DNA of 33,855 bases, from positions 1-33,855 of the forward strand of contig SKIB01000071.1 of the NCBI GenBank assembly GCA_007116635.1, read 5' to 3'. The notes under the pieces are model-generated. The model was not told where the DNA came from and did no database searches. It worked only from the letters and a program-made list of their open reading frames with translations. The position numbers were made by a program, and so were the translations under genes. Shown here in pieces: positions 17,705 through 25,855 of this stretch; position 1 is the first letter of the stretch; each line of letters begins with the position of its first letter. Origin of the DNA: Saccharospirillaceae bacterium. Lineage in GTDB: Bacteria; Pseudomonadota; Gammaproteobacteria; Pseudomonadales; Natronospirillaceae.

Positions 17705-17739
17705 TGAATATTTGGCAGATCACTGGTGCCAAATATTCA
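17705..17739. promoter_or_regulatory. 13-bp perfect inverted repeat, candidate operator
   Basis: TGAATATTTGGCA (17705-17717) and TGCCAAATATTCA (17727-17739) are exact reverse complements around a 9-base spacer; the arm centres are 22 bp apart, two helical turns. It lies about 95 bases before the start of the acyl-CoA dehydrogenase operon. On the minus strand TTGGCA, 16 bases, then TATTCA could form a promoter inside the repeat, which would fit a repressor site. Confidence 0.6.
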
Positions 17740-17880
17740 ACTATCTACCCCATGGCTCAGTGATTTTTTACAGCGCCTTGATCACATATCCCTTTAACAC
17801 AGAGCCCTTGATCGCACTAGCCAGCCGAGCAATGTCACCGCCGGCCAACAAAAGCATTAGAAGATGATGATTTATCCAAG

Positions 17881-17910
17881 AATAAAAAAACCAGCCCCAA
17901 TGGGGCTGGC
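17881..17910 (-). terminator. terminator downstream of maeB-sanA
   Basis: CCAGCCCC-AAT-GGGGCTGG stem (17891-17909). Read on the minus strand it is followed by seven T, so it ends transcripts from sanA, about 110 bases past the sanA stop. Confidence 0.85.
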
Positions 17911-18019
17911 AAAAGTCTAACGACTGACAAGGAAAGCTTATACTTGATAAGCTGAGCCAGCTTAACCAGATAAATCCTAGAGTCCATATCCCATCTGGTA
18001 TAAAGAGGCAATTTACAGA

Positions 18020-18703
18020 TCAGTTTTGCAGGTCAGCTGACAAATTAGGGCCATGGCGCTTATCAATCCTAACTGGATCGCCAAGAAAATGAGGCTCTAC
18101 CGCAATCAAAACATCTTTAACGGCAAGACTACGAGCTAATAAATCACGCAACCTCACTCTAGGAGCACCTCGCCAATCTGGGCTTAGGGCTGCATAACCC
18201 ACAGCATCAATCTTTGCCATCTGAGCCAGAAACAAAGCTCGCTCCAGGTGAAAAGGTTGAGTGACTATGATCAGCCGCTCTTGACCAAAAACATGCTTAG
18301 CCCGGTAAACCGAATCCAGTGTACGAAAGCCAGCAAAATCCATGGTGATGTAACGCCCCGGAACCCCTAGTGCTATCAGGTCTTGCCGCATTTGCCGAGG
18401 TTCGTTGTAACTATCGTGGCGATTATCACCACTAACCAGGATGGCACTGATCAGCCCCTGATGAAACAGCTCAGCTGCGGCCTCAATACGCTCCAGATAA
18501 AATTTGTTGACATGGCCACTGGCGGTAAACTTGCTGGTCCCCAATACCAAGGCCAGATCATAATCCCTCGGTAGGGTTTCTGGCTCATGAAAAACCCTGT
18601 CTCTGGCCTGCCAGTTAAGCCAGCCATCAATCACCAACAAGGGTAAAATGGCCAAACTAGCGCAACCCAGCAAGGCCATTAACAGAGGCGAGAACCAACG
18701 CAA
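18020..18703 (-). CDS. sanA: SanA/YdcF-family envelope protein
   Basis: 227 residues. An N-terminal hydrophobic segment (about 6-27) anchors the protein in the inner membrane with the rest likely periplasmic. The DUF218 core has ALVLGTSKF near residue 52, ILVSGDNR near 88, YNEPRQMRQDL, and DFAGFRTLDSVYRAK, all strongly like E. coli SanA, which is tied to envelope integrity and vancomycin exclusion; the biochemical activity is not established. Its start lies 5 bases after the malic enzyme stop, so the two are co-transcribed and possibly coupled. The transcript ends at the hairpin near 17900. Confidence 0.9.
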   Translation of the reverse strand: MRWFSPLLMALLGCASLAILPLLVIDGWLNWQARDRVFHEPETLPRDYDLALVLGTSKFTASGHVNKFYLERIEAAAELFHQGLISAILVSGDNRHDSYNEPRQMRQDLIALGVPGRYITMDFAGFRTLDSVYRAKHVFGQERLIIVTQPFHLERALFLAQMAKIDAVGYAALSPDWRGAPRVRLRDLLARSLAVKDVLIAVEPHFLGDPVRIDKRHGPNLSADLQN

Positions 18704-18708
18704 GCTTA

Positions 18709-19962
18709 TTACTCTTGATTAACTTGATATTTGTTTGGCAAAGGAGCCCTTGCTGCCCCAGTGTCCACCGCGGCACGAGCCACAGCACCGGCAACAGTTA
18801 TTAGTAAGCGGCTGTCCATGGGTTTAGGAATGATGTAATCCTTGCCAAAAGCCAAGGACTCAAGACCATAGGCATCCAGCACTTCTTGGCTGACGGGCTG
18901 TTGCGCCAGTTCACTCAATGCCTTGGCTGCCGCCAACTTCATTTCTTCGTTGATTTCTTTGGCCCTAACATCCAAGGCCCCACGGAAAATAAAGGGGAAG
19001 CCCAAGACATTATTCACCTGATTTGAGTAATCGGAACGACCGGTGGCCATGATGAGATCATCACGGCTGCTCATGGCCAGATCGTAGGCAATTTCCGGTT
19101 CAGGGTTAGAGCAGGCAAAGACAATGGGCTTAGCCGCCATGCTTTGTAACTGCGCCACGCTAAGCAAATTGGGCCCGGATAAGCCTAGAAAGATATCCGC
19201 CCCTGCTATGGCATCGTCAAGGGTGCGTGCCTCGCTGGCAACAGCAAACTCTTGTTTGTAGGGGTTCAAGTCCGTGCGCTGATCATGAATCACACCCTGA
19301 CGATCCAGCATCAGAATGTTCTCAGCCTTCATGCCTGCCAATCTGAGCAATCGACAGCAGGAGACCGCAGCGGCTCCCGCACCCAGACAGACCAAGCGCA
19401 CATCCTCAATGGCCTTGCCTTGAATGGTTAGCGCGTTGAGCACGCCAGCCAAAGTCACAATGGCCGTGCCGTGCTGATCGTCATGAAACACAGGAATGTC
19501 ACAGAGTTCTTTTAAGCGGCGTTCGATTTCAAAACACTCAGGCGCCTTGATGTCTTCAAGGTTGATACCGCCATAGGTACCGCTGATCAATTGCACGGTG
19601 CGCACAAATTCATCGCTGTCCTGGGTATCCACCTCCACATCAATGGAATCAATGTCAGCAAAGCGCTTAAAGAGTAACGACTTGCCTTCCATGACTGGCT
19701 TTGATGCCATGGCTCCTAGGTTACCTAAACCTAATATTGCCGTACCATTAGAAATAACAGCCACCAAATTGCCTTTAATGGTGTAGCGATAAACATCCTG
19801 AGGGTTAGCAGCAATGGCACGAACTGGCTCAGCAACGCCTGGGCTATAGGCCAAAGACAAATCACGGGCATTACTGGATGGGGTTGTAACCACAATGGCT
19901 AGTTTACCTGGTTGTGGCTGCTCGTGATAATGTAATGCTTCGGCATAGAGATCAGAACTCAT
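18709..19962 (-). CDS. maeB: malic enzyme (oxaloacetate-decarboxylating malate dehydrogenase), short form
   Basis: 417 residues. It has the N-terminal malic domain with LAYSPGVAEPV (Tyr39), MEGKSLLFK (Lys94), Asp136 in LEDIKAPECFEIE and FHDDQHGTAIV (metal-binding Asp161/Asp162), then a Rossmann NAD(P) domain with CLGAGAAAVSC (from residue 192). It converts malate to pyruvate and CO2 and supplies NAD(P)H. The E. coli MaeB carries a C-terminal phosphotransacetylase-like domain; this protein lacks it, so the symbol marks the family only. It precedes sanA by 5 bases and lies downstream of rpmE, an order I recall from Pseudomonas. The ribosome site (GTGAG) is weak. Confidence 0.92.
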   Translation of the reverse strand: MSSDLYAEALHYHEQPQPGKLAIVVTTPSSNARDLSLAYSPGVAEPVRAIAANPQDVYRYTIKGNLVAVISNGTAILGLGNLGAMASKPVMEGKSLLFKRFADIDSIDVEVDTQDSDEFVRTVQLISGTYGGINLEDIKAPECFEIERRLKELCDIPVFHDDQHGTAIVTLAGVLNALTIQGKAIEDVRLVCLGAGAAAVSCCRLLRLAGMKAENILMLDRQGVIHDQRTDLNPYKQEFAVASEARTLDDAIAGADIFLGLSGPNLLSVAQLQSMAAKPIVFACSNPEPEIAYDLAMSSRDDLIMATGRSDYSNQVNNVLGFPFIFRGALDVRAKEINEEMKLAAAKALSELAQQPVSQEVLDAYGLESLAFGKDYIIPKPMDSRLLITVAGAVARAAVDTGAARAPLPNKYQVNQE

Positions 19963-20061
19963 AACAACTCACTTTTTCTACTTGGAGTGGATAGTGTAGG
20001 GGATTTTCTCGCCATTTGCGCTGCTGTGGGGCAACAATAATAGCCTGGATGAGTAGTGGCA

Positions 20062-20090
20062 ATAAAAAAACCCAGCAATTGCTGGGCTTT
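20062..20090 (-). terminator. terminator of rpmE
   Basis: CCCAGCAATTGCTGGG (20071-20086) is a perfect palindrome. On the minus strand it is followed by seven T, 28 bases past the rpmE stop. Confidence 0.9.
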
Positions 20091-20113
20091 TATGCTTTAT
20101 AGGTAAATCCTGA

Positions 20114-20335
20114 TTAGGACTTACGAGCGCTTGGACGAGCACCAAAGCGTTTGTTGAAGCGATCCACACGACCACCAGTATCAACCATTTTCTGCTTACC
20201 AGTGTAGAAAGGGTGACAAGCAGAGCAAACGTCAAGATACAGCTCTTGGCTACGAGTGGAACGAGTGTGGATTTCATTACCGCATGAGCAGCGAACAACC
20301 ACAGCATTGTATTCTGGGTGGATACCTTGTTGCAT
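20114..20335 (-). CDS. rpmE: 50S ribosomal protein L31 (zinc-binding form)
   Basis: 73 residues from the ATG at 20335 (GGAG 8 bases upstream); the frame is open further upstream, but that part does not look like L31. It has [34 protein letters not shown] and [11 protein letters not shown], the hallmarks of L31. CSCG and CSAC provide the four Cys of the zinc-binding (C+) type, which stores zinc and is swapped for a Cys-less paralogue in zinc starvation in many bacteria. Divergent from priA, as in E. coli. A leader of about 108 bases separates the predicted transcript start from the gene. Confidence 0.96.
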   Translation of the reverse strand: MQQGIHPEYNAVVVRCSCGNEIHTRSTRSQELYLDVCSACHPFYTGKQKMVDTGGRVDRFNKRFGARPSARKS

Positions 20336-20449
20336 GAAAAAATCTCCGCAATGAGCGCCGCCACCAAGTCTATGTTCCTGGCACCGCACTCGACTAGGGC
20401 AATGCTTGGACATCAAACACCACGAGCTAGCCAGTTAATAAGGTGGGCA

Positions 20450-20477
20450 ATTCTAACAAAGTGTGCTTAAAACTCAA
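20450..20477 (-). promoter_or_regulatory. predicted sigma-70 promoter of rpmE
   Basis: On the minus strand TTGAGT (20477-20472), a 16-base spacer, and TAGAAT (20455-20450). The start point would be near 20443, giving a leader of about 108 bases. Confidence 0.6.
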
Positions 20478-20526
20478 TCAAAAAAGCGGTTAATTACACT
20501 AGCAGCCCATCAGGGCCGCAGGCATA

Positions 20527-22770
20527 ATGGGCTGTATGCAAAGCGATCTCTTTTCTAGCCTACCACTGCCTGAAGCTACGCCCATTGTTTTGGTGGCCGT
20601 TGCACGTCCGCTGGCCTCAGCCCTTAGTTATGCTTGGCCCTTCGATCAAGCCCCAAGGCCTGGCTGTCGGGTGCTGGTGCCCCTGGGCAACAAAGTCATA
20701 GTGGGCATTTTATTTGGGGTTGAGAACAATTCAGAGGCTAAGGACCAACTCAGCTCAAAACCCAACTCAGGGTTCCAACTCAAGCCGGTTAAAGAGCTGC
20801 TGGACAATGCACCCCTGCTGGACAGCAGCCTACTGAAGCAAGCCCAGTTCATCAGTCAGTACTACCATCAGCCCATTGGCGAGGTGCTCTTTACCCTGCT
20901 GCCCAGCTCACTGCGTAAGGGCGAAAGCGCAAGTCCCAGCCTGGTGCGTTATTGGGCTCTGTGCTCGGCAGAAAAGATTAAGCTTAGAGGTCAGAGACAA
21001 CAGGCTTTATGGCAGCGCCTTAATGAGCAACCGGATAAGCAATTACCCGTTAGTGAATTGCGGCTGCAAGGTTTTAATCGTAGTCATTTTCAGGGGTTGC
21101 AGAACAAAGGGCTAGCCGAAGAGCGACTGCTGCCCGTTAGCTATGCAGCCAACAACAAGGCCCCTAGCCCGGCACTGCAACTGAACGCCGAACAACAACA
21201 GGTGCTGCAGGCGGTTAAGCATGACGGCTTCAACTGCCATTTAATTTTTGGCATTACCGGCAGCGGTAAGACCGAGCTGTATCTGCAAAGCATCGAACAA
21301 GCGCTGGCACGGGGCAAACAGTGCCTCTTGCTAGTGCCTGAGATTGGCTTAACCCCCCAGCTGCTAAGCCGCTTTCAACAGCGCTTTACCCTACCCATAG
21401 CCCTGCTGCATTCTGGCCTCAGCGATCAAGAGCGGCTCAATCAATGGCTGCTCGCGGCCAATGGTCAGGCCAGAATCATCATTGGCACCCGCTCAGCTCT
21501 ATTTGTGCCCGCACCCGAGCTGGGGCTGATCATCATTGATGAAGAGCATGACCCATCCTTCAAACAGCAGGACGGCATTCGATATCAGGCGCGCGATCTC
21601 GCTGTTAAACGCGCCGCCGATCTTGGCCTGCCCATTCTCTTGGGCTCGGCCACCCCAAGCCTTGAGAGTCTGCACAATGCCTATCAGGGTCGCTACCAGC
21701 TGCATTATTTGCGTCAACGTGCCAATGACGCACAGCCGCCCTTTATCGACATGGTGGACATGCGCCAACACCAAGGCTCGCAAGCTTTGGCAGATAAAAC
21801 CCTGAAGCGCATGCAGGAACATTTGCAGCAAGGCAATCAGGTACTGGTGTTCCTTAATCGGCGTGGCTATGCCCCTAGCCTACTGTGCAGTCAATGCGGC
21901 TGGCTGGCCGACTGCCCAAATTGCGATGCCCGTCTGGTGGTGCACCAGCAGCCTGAGCGTTTGCAATGTCACCACTGTGGCTGGCAGCATCCTGTGCCCA
22001 GCTGCTGCCCCAGTTGTGGCAGTCATGAACTGCATGCCTTGGGCCATGGCACGGTGCGCCTTGAGAGCCAATTGCAGCAGCACTGGCCGCAGTTACCCCT
22101 AGTGCGCATCGACCGCGACAGCACCCAGGGCAAACAGTTGGCCGAGCAGTTGGCGCAGATTCCTGAAGATCAGCCCGGCATTTTTGTTGGCACTCAGATG
22201 CTGGCCAAGGGCCATCATTTGCCCAGTATTACCCTGGTGGTGGTGGTGGATGGCGACGCTGGCTTTCAAGGGCCTGACTTTCGTAATTTGGAGCGCATGG
22301 CGCAACAACTGCTTCAGGTGGCTGGCCGCGCTGGCCGTGGTGACCGACTGGGCGAGGTGCTGATTCAAAGTCGTTACCCCGAGCATGGTTTCTTCCAGGT
22401 GTTGCGCCAGCAGGGTTATGAGCAGTTGGCCAAGCAATGGCTAAGCGAGCGGCAAAGCCAACAACTGCCGCCCTTTGCCGCCATGGCAACGCTGCGCGCT
22501 GACCATGAGCAGGGCGAGCAAGCCTTAGCGCAACTGCAGCAAGCCAAGCAGCAATTACTGGCTCAGGGCTTTAATGGTCGTTTGCTTGGCCCTGTTCCTG
22601 CACCCATGAGTAAGCGCCAGGGCATGCATCGCTATTTGATTTATCTTTATTGCTCTCAGCGTGCGCAACTGCAGCAGCAATTGCAGTTGTTTCATCAATG
22701 GCTGTATCAATCCAGTCTAGCCGGCAGACTTAGCATTGGTCTGGATGTCGATCCTTACGACCTAGGTTAA
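20527..22770 (+). CDS. priA: primosomal protein N' (replication restart helicase PriA)
   Basis: 747 residues; an in-frame ATG at 20536 is an alternative start. The N-terminal 3'-DNA-end binding domain (about 20-125) precedes the winged-helix domain, then the superfamily 2 helicase core with GITGSGKT (242-249), IIIDEEHD (DEEH, 338-341) and GSATPS. A zinc-binding insertion in the helicase core carries CSQCGW, CPNCDA, CHHCGW and CCPSCGS, enough Cys for two zinc ions as in E. coli PriA, followed by QMLAKGHHLP and VAGRAGRG. The protein loads the replicative helicase DnaB at stalled or recombination forks. Monocistronic; it ends at a repeat-filled region with no clear terminator. Confidence 0.96.
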   Translation: MGCMQSDLFSSLPLPEATPIVLVAVARPLASALSYAWPFDQAPRPGCRVLVPLGNKVIVGILFGVENNSEAKDQLSSKPNSGFQLKPVKELLDNAPLLDSSLLKQAQFISQYYHQPIGEVLFTLLPSSLRKGESASPSLVRYWALCSAEKIKLRGQRQQALWQRLNEQPDKQLPVSELRLQGFNRSHFQGLQNKGLAEERLLPVSYAANNKAPSPALQLNAEQQQVLQAVKHDGFNCHLIFGITGSGKTELYLQSIEQALARGKQCLLLVPEIGLTPQLLSRFQQRFTLPIALLHSGLSDQERLNQWLLAANGQARIIIGTRSALFVPAPELGLIIIDEEHDPSFKQQDGIRYQARDLAVKRAADLGLPILLGSATPSLESLHNAYQGRYQLHYLRQRANDAQPPFIDMVDMRQHQGSQALADKTLKRMQEHLQQGNQVLVFLNRRGYAPSLLCSQCGWLADCPNCDARLVVHQQPERLQCHHCGWQHPVPSCCPSCGSHELHALGHGTVRLESQLQQHWPQLPLVRIDRDSTQGKQLAEQLAQIPEDQPGIFVGTQMLAKGHHLPSITLVVVVDGDAGFQGPDFRNLERMAQQLLQVAGRAGRGDRLGEVLIQSRYPEHGFFQVLRQQGYEQLAKQWLSERQSQQLPPFAAMATLRADHEQGEQALAQLQQAKQQLLAQGFNGRLLGPVPAPMSKRQGMHRYLIYLYCSQRAQLQQQLQLFHQWLYQSSLAGRLSIGLDVDPYDLG

Positions 22771-23553
22771 GGTGCTGCATGTCACCCAGCGCGAAGCTCT
22801 TTTCATCCTGCGCAAGGCCCTGTCATCCTGCGCGCAGTCGCAGGGTCTCCTCACTGACTTCTCGGGCTGCGCTAGCCCTGCTGCGGTTGCTACCTTGTGG
22901 CCTCTGGCGAGCATTCGCGGCGCGCTGCTTTTTTTGTAGACCCTGCGACTACGCGCAGGGTGACAACCCTCCAACAGCGCTTGCGCCATCCATGGGCATT
23001 CGCATCCGCACATCCCTGTGCTCCTGACGCCGCCGACGGCCACAAGCCAGCACCCGTTTAACGCAGGGCTGGCTGGAATTATGATTATAGTCACCCTGCG
23101 TGTAGCTAAATGTTCTCCTCATCAACTGCTTAGACCACATGTCACCCTGCGCGAAGTCGCAGGGTCTTTTAAAGTTGGTGGTTAGCCACAAAAGAGATCC
23201 TGCGACTTCGCGCAGGATGAAAGTCATCAACAACAGACTGCGAGCAGGATTAAAAACTACAGAATCAGCCCAAGGAGCGGGCTGGGAACTGGGGGCGAGG
23301 GGTGTCGGCGGCCATGGATGGACGCCGTCAAGCGGCCAGGACGGCGAATAGCGTCCCCGAGAGCCCAGTTGCCAGACCAGTGACTGGGCGGCAAACGGCA
23401 GTCCCGCGCTTACTCAAGAGATCCTGCGACTACGCGCAGGATGACTCGCTCAAGCAGAAGATGACTGGCAAAGGCGCAGGATGACGGCTTGCGACTGCGC
23501 GTAGGATGACTGTCGCAAGCGCAGGATGAGCAAAGTTAGCGCAGAAGGACCTG
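22771..23553. repeat. 783-base gene-free tract with cluster of REP-like palindromic repeats
   Basis: The tract lies between convergent priA and speD. One orientation begins GTCAYCCTGCG and ends CGCAGGRTCT; full copies of it are at 22822-22847 and 23141-23167. The opposite orientation (AGAYCCTGCGACT to CAGGRTGAC) is at 22938-22964, 23195-23220 and 23419-23445. Partial or degenerate copies are at 22781-22798, 22802-22815, 23090-23106, 23474-23485, 23489-23510 and 23519-23530. Each full copy is an imperfect palindrome, and neighbouring copies often face each other. Open frames of 60-110 codons across the tract are composed of repeat sequence and are not called. Between copies lie GC-rich structured spacers, notably 23280-23400. 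Confidence 0.88.
23280..23400. repeat. GC-rich structured spacer element within the repeat tract
   Basis: It has nested complementary segments: CGCCGTC (23323-23329) with GACGGCG (23340-23346), and an imperfect outer pair GGGAACTGGG (23284-23293) with CCCAGTTGCC (23364-23373). CCATGGATGG at 23312-23321 is the reverse complement of CCATCCATGG at 22987-22996, elsewhere in the tract. No credible gene is present. Confidence 0.5.
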
Positions 23554-24354
23554 TTAAAGATGTGACAGATTGCGGGAGTAGAAAATCTCTTGCATCTCTT
23601 TGCGCAACCGACGCTCGATGTCTTCCAGCTCAAGATCACTGAATTCGTCAGTACCGGCACCAAACAGATAGTCATCCATGTCGAACTGCTTACGCAGCAT
23701 CTTGGTGTGAAAAATGTTCTCCTGATAAACATTAACATCAATCATCTGGAAGGCGTTTTGCGTTTCATGAGTCAGGTAGTTTTGGATCGAATTGATCTCA
23801 TGGTCAATGTAGTGCTTGTGACCATCCACATCACGGGTAAAGCCGCGCACCCGGTAGTCCATGGTCACAATGTCGGATTCCAAACTGTGAATCAAAAAGT
23901 TCAAAGCCTTCAGCGGTGAAATCACGCCACAGGTAGCCACATCAATGTCGGCACGAAAGGTGCTGATGCCGTTGTCTGGATGACTCTCAGGATAGGTATG
24001 CACCGTTATATGGCTCTTATCCAAGTGTGCCACCACCGAAGGGCGCGGAATGGGGCCAGGGCCTTCAGATACCTCTTCCGCCGTTGGCTGAATGGGAAAC
24101 TCGGAAATCAACATTGTGACACTGGCACCGTAGGGCTCGTAGTCCTGGCGCGCAATGTTGAGGATGTTGGCACCGATGATCTCGCATACCTGAGTTAGAA
24201 TGTCGGTTAAACGATCGGCGCTGTACTTTTCGTCGATGTAATCAATGTATTCATGACGGTGCTGTTCGGTTTTGGCATAACAGATGTCATAGACATTAAA
24301 ACTGAGCGACTTAGTTAGATTATTAAAACCGTGCAGTTTTAAAAAGTCGTCCAT
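23554..24354 (-). CDS. speD: adenosylmethionine decarboxylase proenzyme, E. coli type
   Basis: 266 residues from the ATG at 24354; GGAG lies 8 bases upstream, and the TTG just before is not needed. [14 protein letters not shown] and [15 protein letters not shown] are near identical to E. coli Spe[11 protein letters not shown] holds the self-cleavage site between Lys113 and Ser114, the Ser becoming the pyruvoyl group, and VATCGVISP carries the catalytic Cys142. The enzyme makes decarboxylated S-adenosylmethionine, the aminopropyl donor for spermidine. speE is not adjacent. It follows the OsmC-family gene by 18 bases and is probably co-transcribed with it. Confidence 0.96.
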   Translation of the reverse strand: MDDFLKLHGFNNLTKSLSFNVYDICYAKTEQHRHEYIDYIDEKYSADRLTDILTQVCEIIGANILNIARQDYEPYGASVTMLISEFPIQPTAEEVSEGPGPIPRPSVVAHLDKSHITVHTYPESHPDNGISTFRADIDVATCGVISPLKALNFLIHSLESDIVTMDYRVRGFTRDVDGHKHYIDHEINSIQNYLTHETQNAFQMIDVNVYQENIFHTKMLRKQFDMDDYLFGAGTDEFSDLELEDIERRLRKEMQEIFYSRNLSHL

Positions 24355-24372
24355 CAATGCATCTCCGTTAAG

Positions 24373-24795
24373 CTAGGCGTCTTGGTCAATAATGCTGTAG
24401 CTATGGGTGATATCCACCCCGGCACGGGTCAGCATAATGGAAGCAGAGCAATATTTCTCTGCCGATAATTCCACTGCTCTTTTAACCATATTCTCTTTTA
24501 GGCTACGACCAGTCACGGTGAAATGAATATGAATTTTTGTAAAAACGGCCGGTACTTCACCGCTGCGCTCGGCGTCCAGGGTCACCTGACAATCACTGAT
24601 CTCTTGACGCATCTTTTCCAGGGTGGTGATCACATCAAAACTGGTGCAGCCACCCAGTCCAGTCAACAGCAACTGCATGGGGCGAAAACCACGATTTTGA
24701 CCACCATAGCTTTCAGGGCCTTCCATCAGCACCTGATGGTCACCGCTCTGGCCCTCGAACAACACCCCTTGACGCCATTGAATCGTTGCTTGCAT
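24373..24795 (-). CDS. OsmC family protein (YhfA-like)
   Basis: 140 residues, GGAG 8 bases before the ATG. The OsmC fold is shown by GFRPMQLLLTGLGGCTSFDV, where Cys50 is the expected peroxidatic Cys, and by EKYCSASIML with Cys116 as the partner. OsmC/Ohr relatives reduce organic or fatty-acid hydroperoxides; the YhfA branch has no settled function. It sits between vfr (divergent) and speD (same strand, 18 bases downstream), the order I recall in Pseudomonas. Confidence 0.9.
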   Translation of the reverse strand: MQATIQWRQGVLFEGQSGDHQVLMEGPESYGGQNRGFRPMQLLLTGLGGCTSFDVITTLEKMRQEISDCQVTLDAERSGEVPAVFTKIHIHFTVTGRSLKENMVKRAVELSAEKYCSASIMLTRAGVDITHSYSIIDQDA

Positions 24796-24939
24796 GTCAT
24801 CTGCTCCAAAATTTTGCCCAAGACTATCAAAGGCTTGCAGCTAAATAAAGACAACAACTGACGAATGGCAGTGCAGCGGAGAACATTTTCGTCTAGGCTT
24901 TAACAGATGGTATGAAAAGCCATGAATTCCGCGCTTATC

Positions 24940-24985
24940 GTCAGTTTTTTTACGAGCCAGCATAGCACTCTGCCAAAAAACTGAC
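24940..24985. promoter_or_regulatory. 11-bp perfect inverted repeat upstream of vfr
   Basis: GTCAGTTTTTT (24940-24950) and AAAAAACTGAC (24975-24985) are exact reverse complements with 24 bases between them, ending 34 bases before the vfr start in the divergent osmC/vfr region. It may be an operator with two half sites or a folded leader. It does not resemble the CRP/Vfr site TGTGA-N6-TCACA. Confidence 0.5.
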
Positions 24986-25019
24986 CATAATGCAGGTATG
25001 GATTAACTATAGGTGTGCT

Positions 25020-25706
25020 ATGACAACAAGCAAAATTGTAGATCACTCACAACTGGAATATTTCCTGTCTCAGTGCCATAGGCGCAAATACCCCAGCAAA
25101 ACTACCCTGATTTATGCTGGCGACCGCAGTGATACCCTTTATTATGTGATTAAGGGTACGGTGTCGGTGGTGATTGAAGACAGTGATGGCCGTGAAATGA
25201 TCATGGCGTACCTCAACCCAGGCGACTTTTTCGGCGAAATGGGTTTGTTTGAGGACGTCGAAAATCGCTCCGCTTGGGTGAAAACTCGCACCGAGTGCGA
25301 AGTGGCAGAAATCAGTTACAGCCGCTTCCGTGAGATCGTTAAAGAAGACCCAACCGTGCTTTTCCGTATCGGTGAACAAATGGCCTCGCGCCTGCGTGAC
25401 ACCACCCGTAAAGTAGGCGACCTAGCCTTCTTGGATGTCACTGGTCGTGTGGCCCGCACCCTGCTTGACCTATGTGCTCAGCCAGATGCCATGACTCATC
25501 CCAATGGCATGCAAATCAAGATCACTCGCCAAGAAATCGGCCAGATCGTGGGCTGCTCAAGAGAAATGGTTGGCCGTGTGCTTAAAGCGCTAGAGGCCCA
25601 AGGCTTAATTTCAGTCAAGGGCAAAACCATGGTGGTCTTTGGCACTCGTGGCAAAGACGCTCGCCTAATGTCCGCTACTGCGGCCAATACCGGCCTGAAC
25701 GACTAA
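25020..25706 (+). CDS. vfr: cAMP-binding global regulator Vfr/CRP
   Basis: 228 residues from the ATG at 25020 (AGG about 6 bases upstream); an ATG at 24990 is in frame but gives a non-family extension. The cyclic-nucleotide domain holds [15 protein letters not shown] and [15 protein letters not shown], where the Arg-Ser pair binds cAMP phosphate. The DNA-binding part has the conserved [20 protein letters not shown] and the helix-turn-helix [20 protein letters not shown], matching Pseudomonas Vfr closely. It should activate or repress many genes in response to cAMP. After [10 protein letters not shown], where Pseudomonas Vfr stops, there are 18 extra residues. A bidirectional terminator follows. 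Confidence 0.95.
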   Translation: MTTSKIVDHSQLEYFLSQCHRRKYPSKTTLIYAGDRSDTLYYVIKGTVSVVIEDSDGREMIMAYLNPGDFFGEMGLFEDVENRSAWVKTRTECEVAEISYSRFREIVKEDPTVLFRIGEQMASRLRDTTRKVGDLAFLDVTGRVARTLLDLCAQPDAMTHPNGMQIKITRQEIGQIVGCSREMVGRVLKALEAQGLISVKGKTMVVFGTRGKDARLMSATAANTGLND

Positions 25707-25800
25707 ACCAGTCCTGAACGACTAAAGCTGTACAGCTCGCTATTACTGGTTTGGTCTGACAAACTGATCAAGCCAGCTTAACAAGCCAAAACCTGCTAAC

Positions 25801-25827
25801 AAAAAAGCCCCAATTCGGGGCTTTTTT
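25801..25827. terminator. bidirectional terminator of vfr and the trp-linked small gene
   Basis: A6-GCCCC-AATTC-GGGGC-T6. The A-run on one side and T-run on the other let it end both the plus-strand vfr transcript and the minus-strand trp transcript. Confidence 0.92.
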
Positions 25828-25855
25828 GACTTTAAAAGAAAAGCAGCCTCTGCGG

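Larger units (their letters stand above)
17612..18019. other. 408-base gene-free region between sanA and acyl-CoA dehydrogenase operon
   Basis: It contains, from left to right, the leader of the dehydrogenase operon with a CAGTTAACTG palindrome at 17666-17675, a 13-bp inverted repeat at 17705-17739, a terminator-like hairpin at 17891-17909, and a structured stretch up to the sanA stop (AGCTTAT/ATAAGCT at 17935-17953, AAGCTG/CAGCTT near 17949-17963, CCAGAT/ATCTGG near 17967-17998). A 62-codon open frame at 17679-17867 (+) has no ribosome site or family likeness and is not called. Confidence 0.6.

Noticed and set aside
17679-17867. 62-codon open frame in the sanA/dehydrogenase gap
   Set aside because: It runs across the inverted repeat, has no ribosome site and no recognisable composition.
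22762-23484. Small proteins of 60-110 residues on both strands in the repeat tract
   Set aside because: They are built from the repeats and GC-rich spacers, without ribosome sites or family likeness.
22781-23530. CRISPR array
   Set aside because: Repeats are palindromic, occur in both orientations and at irregular spacing (from under 30 to about 200 bases), with no cas genes.
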